A stretch of 64,000 bases of DNA from Euphorbia lathyris (Eukaryota > Streptophyta > Magnoliopsida > Malpighiales > Euphorbiaceae). The notes beneath the pieces are model-generated. The model ran no database searches. It saw only the letters and a list, made by a program, of their open reading frames with translations, and was not told where the DNA came from. The stretch spans positions 5,337,001 through 5,401,000 of the forward strand of contig NC_088915.1 of the NCBI RefSeq assembly GCF_963576675.1. The letters run 5' to 3'. This document shows, in pieces, positions 60,690-64,000 of this stretch. Position numbers and translations under genes: made by a program. Each line of letters begins with the position of its first letter. The stretch's first letter is position 1.

Positions 60690-60966
60690 TAATCAGGTAT
60701 GCGAACACAGTGATCCTGGTCTTCGGGAGAATGTCGCTTGGCTTGCCGACGGTTCGTCCCTGCGTCGGGGAGGGTCCCTGCGGATACTCCGACGAGCAAG
60801 ACAGTTAGAGGCTCAAGAAAATCTATTAACCGAAAATGCAAGTGATAGAAAGATTTACCCGCCCCCTAGCTTCCAATGTGAGCTGTGTATTTATAGAGGG
60901 TGCTTGGGCCCTTCTGCCTTTTGGGCCTTCCTGGGCCTTTGGGCCTCTGATTCATATCCCGAATCA
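60690..60966 (-). repeat. 5' LTR of the young Tat element
   Basis: 277 bp; ends TAATCAGG...CCCGAATCA. Contains an extra 18 bases (a GTCCCTGCG-flanked duplication at ~60765-60782) relative to the 3' LTR. In element sense it is followed by TTTGGTGCGGTGAACGTGG, the presumed primer-binding region; I cannot assign the tRNA. Confidence 0.92.
60888..60895 (-). promoter_or_regulatory. TATA box in the 5' LTR of the young Tat element
   Basis: TATAAATA on the minus strand; conserved in the 3' LTR (50315-50322). Confidence 0.65.
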
Positions 60967-60988
60967 CTAAGTATTTATAAATTGTTGT

Positions 60989-61293
60989 GTTAATTACAAA
61001 CAGATATTCTATGGTTTCACGAATTCACAAATGAGTACATGTGCTATTTTTCGTTACAAACGCAACTATATGGTTTGCAAAATTTTCATTAGCTTTGCCA
61101 AATTTGGCCGATAACGACCGCAAAATGAAAATTTGCAAGAGATACAAATTTTCATTTTTGAAGTCGTTACCGGCTAAATTTGATAAAATCAACAAAAATA
61201 ATACAAACCATATAATTACGTTTGTAATAAAAAATACCATAAATATTCATCTGTAAATCCGTGAAACTATGATACCTCTATTTGTAATTAACT
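60989..61293. repeat. Foldback MITE within element X (copy A)
   Basis: TTAATTACAAACAGATATTC...CTATTTGTAATTAA ends; inner arms ACAAACGCAACTATATGG and (inverse) CCATATAATTACGTTTGTA. Same as 63258-63573 and related to 21755-22200 and 32290-32930. Confidence 0.7.
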
Positions 61294-61560
61294 TTAAGTT
61301 TTTTACTCATGCTATTTTAATTGAATTTATATGAGTTAAATGCACAATTGGTCACTGAACTTACATGGTTATTTCAAAATGGTCACTCAACTTCAATTTG
61401 TCTCAATAAAATCACTCAACTTTGAGTTTTGTCTCAATTAAGTCACTATTACGATTTCAGTGATTAAAAAACATCGGAATGATGACATAAGTGATACGTC
61501 AATATGAGACAACTCACATTTCTAACCGAAATGACACATGACATCCAGATATGCGCTACC

Positions 61561-61795
61561 TGACAAATAGCATTCTTATCAGAGATCATTTTGATGGCCT
61601 CGATGTTGTCAGATTCTACAAGCAATTTATTCAACCCCAGACTCTTTACCAATCTTAGGCCAGAAAAAATCCCCCAAAGTTCAGCCGAAAAAGAAGAACT
61701 CATACCTAGATTATGAACAAACCCAGACAGCCAAGCACCACCATCATCCCTTAGAACCCCTCCTGCAGAGATTTTACCGGTATTAAGGCAAGAAA
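61561..61795 (-). pseudogene. 5' part of the truncated LINE (RNase H N-terminal half)
   Basis: Minus strand: GKISAGGVLRDDGGAWLSGF, SSSFSAELWGIFSGLRLVKS, NKLLVESDNIEAIKMISDKN, then AICQ at the break with element X. The first RNase H acidic residues (SAELW Glu, VESDN Asp) are here and the last one is in 49645-49942. The left boundary at 61795 is a 5' truncation next to the direct repeat. Confidence 0.85.
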
Positions 61796-62090
61796 ATAAA
61801 TTAATAATTATTATAATATTAAAGTTATTAGGATTATATGGGAAAGAAAAGAAAAACATAAATAAACAATTATTTTATTATTTATAAAATAGGATAAATA
61901 GCAATTTAGTTATTTTAAATTTTAGTTTATAATTTGAACATTTATTTTAATTAAAAAGTTTGACGAAACAAATTTAGCCTTTATTTGAGAGGGGAGGAAT
62001 TTAACGGAGATAAATTGTAATAATAGAATGTAAAATATCTCGTTAATATTGTATGAGAGTATTTTTGTATTTTTTAGAGAATAAATAAAA
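61796..62090. repeat. 295-bp direct repeat, right of the truncated LINE
   Basis: Copy of 49346-49644 with a 4-base indel (TTTTAAATTTTAG against TTTTAAATCATATTTAG) and a few substitutions. It ends where the second pogo-like element begins. Confidence 0.88.
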
Positions 62091-62096
62091 GTTCTA

Positions 62097-62973
62097 TAAA
62101 TGCATATCCTTGGGATTGGAAAAAAATATTCATTAAGCGAGATTATTTATTTATCGATAAATGAATAAATTATTCATTTATCGATAAATTAATAAATTAT
62201 TCATTTATCGATAAATATTCATTAGATATGTAATTATATTGTTTAGGAAATATATTATTTGATTGATTTGTAATTATCACATTAGTATAATTACAAATCA
62301 ATCAAATAATTGCAAGATTCGTTCAGAAGATGCTAATATTCCTGAACCAGAAGTTGGTCAATTAGATGAAGATGTCCAATGATTAAGTGATGTCATTTCT
62401 AATTTATGCTATAAAAATGTGATGGATGTCGAACATCTTTTGAACTATCATAGCAAGAATGATGCAGTTATGGAATTGCTTATAGACGAAGAAATTATCC
62501 AGTCAATAATGAACAATGATGATAGAAATGATCCAGAGCCAGATGATAGTTGTGTTGTCGCAAATGTATCATCAAAAGAGGCCTTTCAAGCAATGGTCAC
62601 CTTAAACAACTACTTGCTACAACATGAGCAAAATATACCAGAAGTTGTGTTTGCACTACAAAAAGTTAAGAATGATGTTCATTTTGGTTTAGGTGGAAAG
62701 AAAAAACAATCAACTATAGATGCATTTTTTCAGAAGAAATGACTTCTAGTTGATTGATTAAAAGGTTTTGGTATATATATATATTTTGTATGTAATTTAA
62801 TAATTATTACTTTATATTTTCATTGGGCCCTTAAGGATTTAAATGTTTTTTATTACTTAATGCATTTAGCGAGGTTATTACTTTAGTCCATTGGCCCAAG
62901 TCGGGACTGGAAGAATTTATTATATAATCGAGGTTATTACTTTATCGAATATTTATTTATCGAGGTTTAACTG
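62097..62973 (+). mobile_element. Pogo-like element, copy 2 (one end shortened)
   Basis: Reverse-oriented near-copy of 37972-38863. The right end CGAGGTTTAACTG with TA (62974-62975) is intact; at the left only CTATAAATGCATATCC of the end repeat is clear, so about 11 bases of the terminus are lost or changed. Confidence 0.82.
62419..62742 (+). CDS. C-terminal fragment of a pogo/CENP-B-like transposase (107 aa), copy 2
   Basis: Same frame as 38204-38527, with two differences noticed (P to H in LLNYPSKND; L to P in RNDLEPDD). Ends STIDAFFQKK. The upstream TGA in DEDVQ-stop-LSDVISNL is present in both copies, so the ORF was already truncated in their common source. Confidence 0.6.
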   Translation: MMDVEHLLNYHSKNDAVMELLIDEEIIQSIMNNDDRNDPEPDDSCVVANVSSKEAFQAMVTLNNYLLQHEQNIPEVVFALQKVKNDVHFGLGGKKKQSTIDAFFQKK

Positions 62974-63045
62974 TAGCTAATCTTTTTACTTTTTTTAATC
63001 TCTAAATTCTATCATCCAAATTAAATGTTAATAAAAATAACGGAA

Positions 63046-63845
63046 ATTTCATTAAAATTTTTGTTTATGTGATCATTCCTTTTCATATTTAAACTCCTAA
63101 ACGAAATTAAATTTTTAATTCTCATTTTTATCACCTGCATTTCTTTTCCATTATCTTCTTTACCTCTCACCTCGTTAACCTTCAAACTCCTAACATATAA
63201 AGTTAGAGAATATATAATTATTTTAAAAATATATACTAAGTATTTATAAATTGTTGGGTTAATTACAAACAGATGCTTTGTGATTTCACGGATTTGTAGA
63301 TGAGTACCTGTGGTATTTTTCGTTACAAATACAACCATATGGTTTGTAAAATTTTCATTTTTTGTTGACTTTACCAAATATGGCCAATAACGACCTCAAA
63401 ATAAATTTTTTCCAAGAGATACAAATTTTCATTTTGAGGTCATTATCGGCCAAATTTGATAAAATCAACACAAAATAAAATTTTTTTCAAACCACATAAT
63501 TACGTGTAACAAAAAATACCATAAATATCCATCCGTAAATCCGTGAAATCACAGTATATCTATTTGTAATTAAGCCTAATTTTTTTACTCATGCTATTTT
63601 AATTGAGTTTATATGGATTAAATGCAGAGTTGGTCACCGAACTTACTTGATTATCTCAAAATGGTTACTCAACTTTAATTTGTCTCAATAAAATCATTCA
63701 ACTTTGAGTTTTGTCTCAATTAAGTCACTATTACGATTTCAGTGATTAAAAAACATCGGAATGATGACATAAGTGATACGTCAATATGAGACAACTTATA
63801 TTTCTAACCGAAATGACACATGACATCCACATATGCGCCACCTGA
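63046..63845. repeat. Element X, uninterrupted copy B (with foldback MITE 63258-63573)
   Basis: Matches 49943-50134 plus 60972-61560 across the point where the gypsy sits: AAATATATACTAAG then TATTTATAAATTGTTG is continuous at 63224-63256. It includes the GGTCACCGAACTTAC and CTTTGAGTTTTGTCTC words. The 118-aa ORF across it is chance. Confidence 0.82.
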
Positions 63846-63849
63846 CTAT

Positions 63850-63918
63850 CACATGTCGATTATTTTTATGAAAAAAAAACTAAAATTTAGTTTTTTTCAT
63901 AAAAATATCCGACATGTG
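63850..63918. repeat. Short perfect-like hairpin
   Basis: CACATGTCG at 63850 is answered by CGACATGTG ending at 63918, through ATGAAAAAAAAACTAAA / TTTAGTTTTTTTCAT arms; only one or two mismatches. Sits just outside element X. Confidence 0.75.
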
Positions 63919-64000
63919 CCTGTCACATTTCATTCCGATCAGAGATTTGAGTTAACTCATGTTGATGTGTTACGCATGTCATTATTTCGATGCATTTTAA

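Larger units (their letters stand above)
50135..60966 (-). mobile_element. Young Tat-lineage Ty3/gypsy retrotransposon, structurally complete
   Basis: LTRs 50135-50393 and 60690-60966, 5-bp target duplication CTAAG (50130-50134, 60967-60971). Minus strand: LTR, gag-protease-RT-RNase H-archaeal RNase H-integrase (60640-55286), 120-bp repeats, then antisense genes on the plus strand, polypurine tract and LTR. The second RNase H and antisense ORFs are known marks of the Tat lineage. By eye the LTRs differ at 4 positions plus one 18-bp indel. gag-pol has one stop (58067-58069) and the first antisense gene has two. Confidence 0.95.
49943..61560. mobile_element. Element X (~790 bp own sequence), split by the gypsy insertion
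   Basis: Own parts 49943-50134 and 60972-61560 match the uninterrupted copy at ~63046-63845 throughout (CATTAAAATYTTTGTTT at the left, CATATGCGCYACCTGAC at the right). It lies between the two halves of one LINE RNase H domain. It includes an inner foldback MITE (60989-61293). No clear target duplication and no coding region. Confidence 0.75.

Overview
The window is nuclear DNA from an AT-rich flowering plant, most likely a eudicot. The evidence is spliced genes with GT-AG introns, a plant-type Pumilio gene, plant RNase-three-like (RTL) gene debris, Tat-lineage Ty3/gypsy and Ty1/copia retrotransposons, Au-like SINEs, L1-type LINEs and many MITEs. I cannot name the species. I see no bacterial genes, CRISPR arrays, rRNA or functional tRNA genes.

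Layout. 1-5.9 kb: three tandem, decayed minus-strand copies of an RTL gene (RNase III plus dsRNA-binding domain) with duplicated, MITE-rich upstream blocks. 5.9-8.2 kb: no clear gene. 8.2-19.3 kb: an old, truncated Tat-lineage gypsy element on the minus strand, with plus-strand antisense genes, 3'-region tandem repeats and a 1.45-kb solo LTR inside its integrase. 19.3-24.4 kb: MITEs, several nested. 24.8-31.7 kb: the only clear host gene, a six-exon Pumilio RNA-binding protein (plus strand, predicted 773 aa), whose introns hold tandem duplications, a decoy exon fragment, SINEs and an inverted-repeat LTR fragment. 31.7-36 kb: 3' flank, foldback elements and a LINE tail. 36-48.2 kb: LINE debris split by many nested insertions, including a 4.96-kb copia element with a full-length ORF. 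48.5-49.1 kb: a further LINE ORF1 fragment. 49.3-62.1 kb: a truncated LINE between 295-299-bp direct repeats, split by a MITE-rich element (here called X), itself split by a nearly complete 10.8-kb Tat gypsy element (50,135-60,966). 62.1-64 kb: a second copy of a pogo-like element and a second copy of X without the gypsy insertion.

Function. Pumilio is expected to bind 3'UTRs and control mRNA stability or translation. Almost everything else is mobile DNA. The two Tat elements are the most informative. Both carry, antisense to gag-pol, a spliced gene with TATA box and coiled coil, and a second TATA-led gene with a gag-like zinc knuckle that is identical in the two diverged copies and lies behind an in-frame TAG present in both. 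The young gypsy and copia elements have LTR pairs about 1.5% different by eye, so both look recent. Both look unable to move on their own: the copia reverse transcriptase has lost a catalytic Asp, and the gypsy has a stop codon in RT and a missing knuckle Cys.
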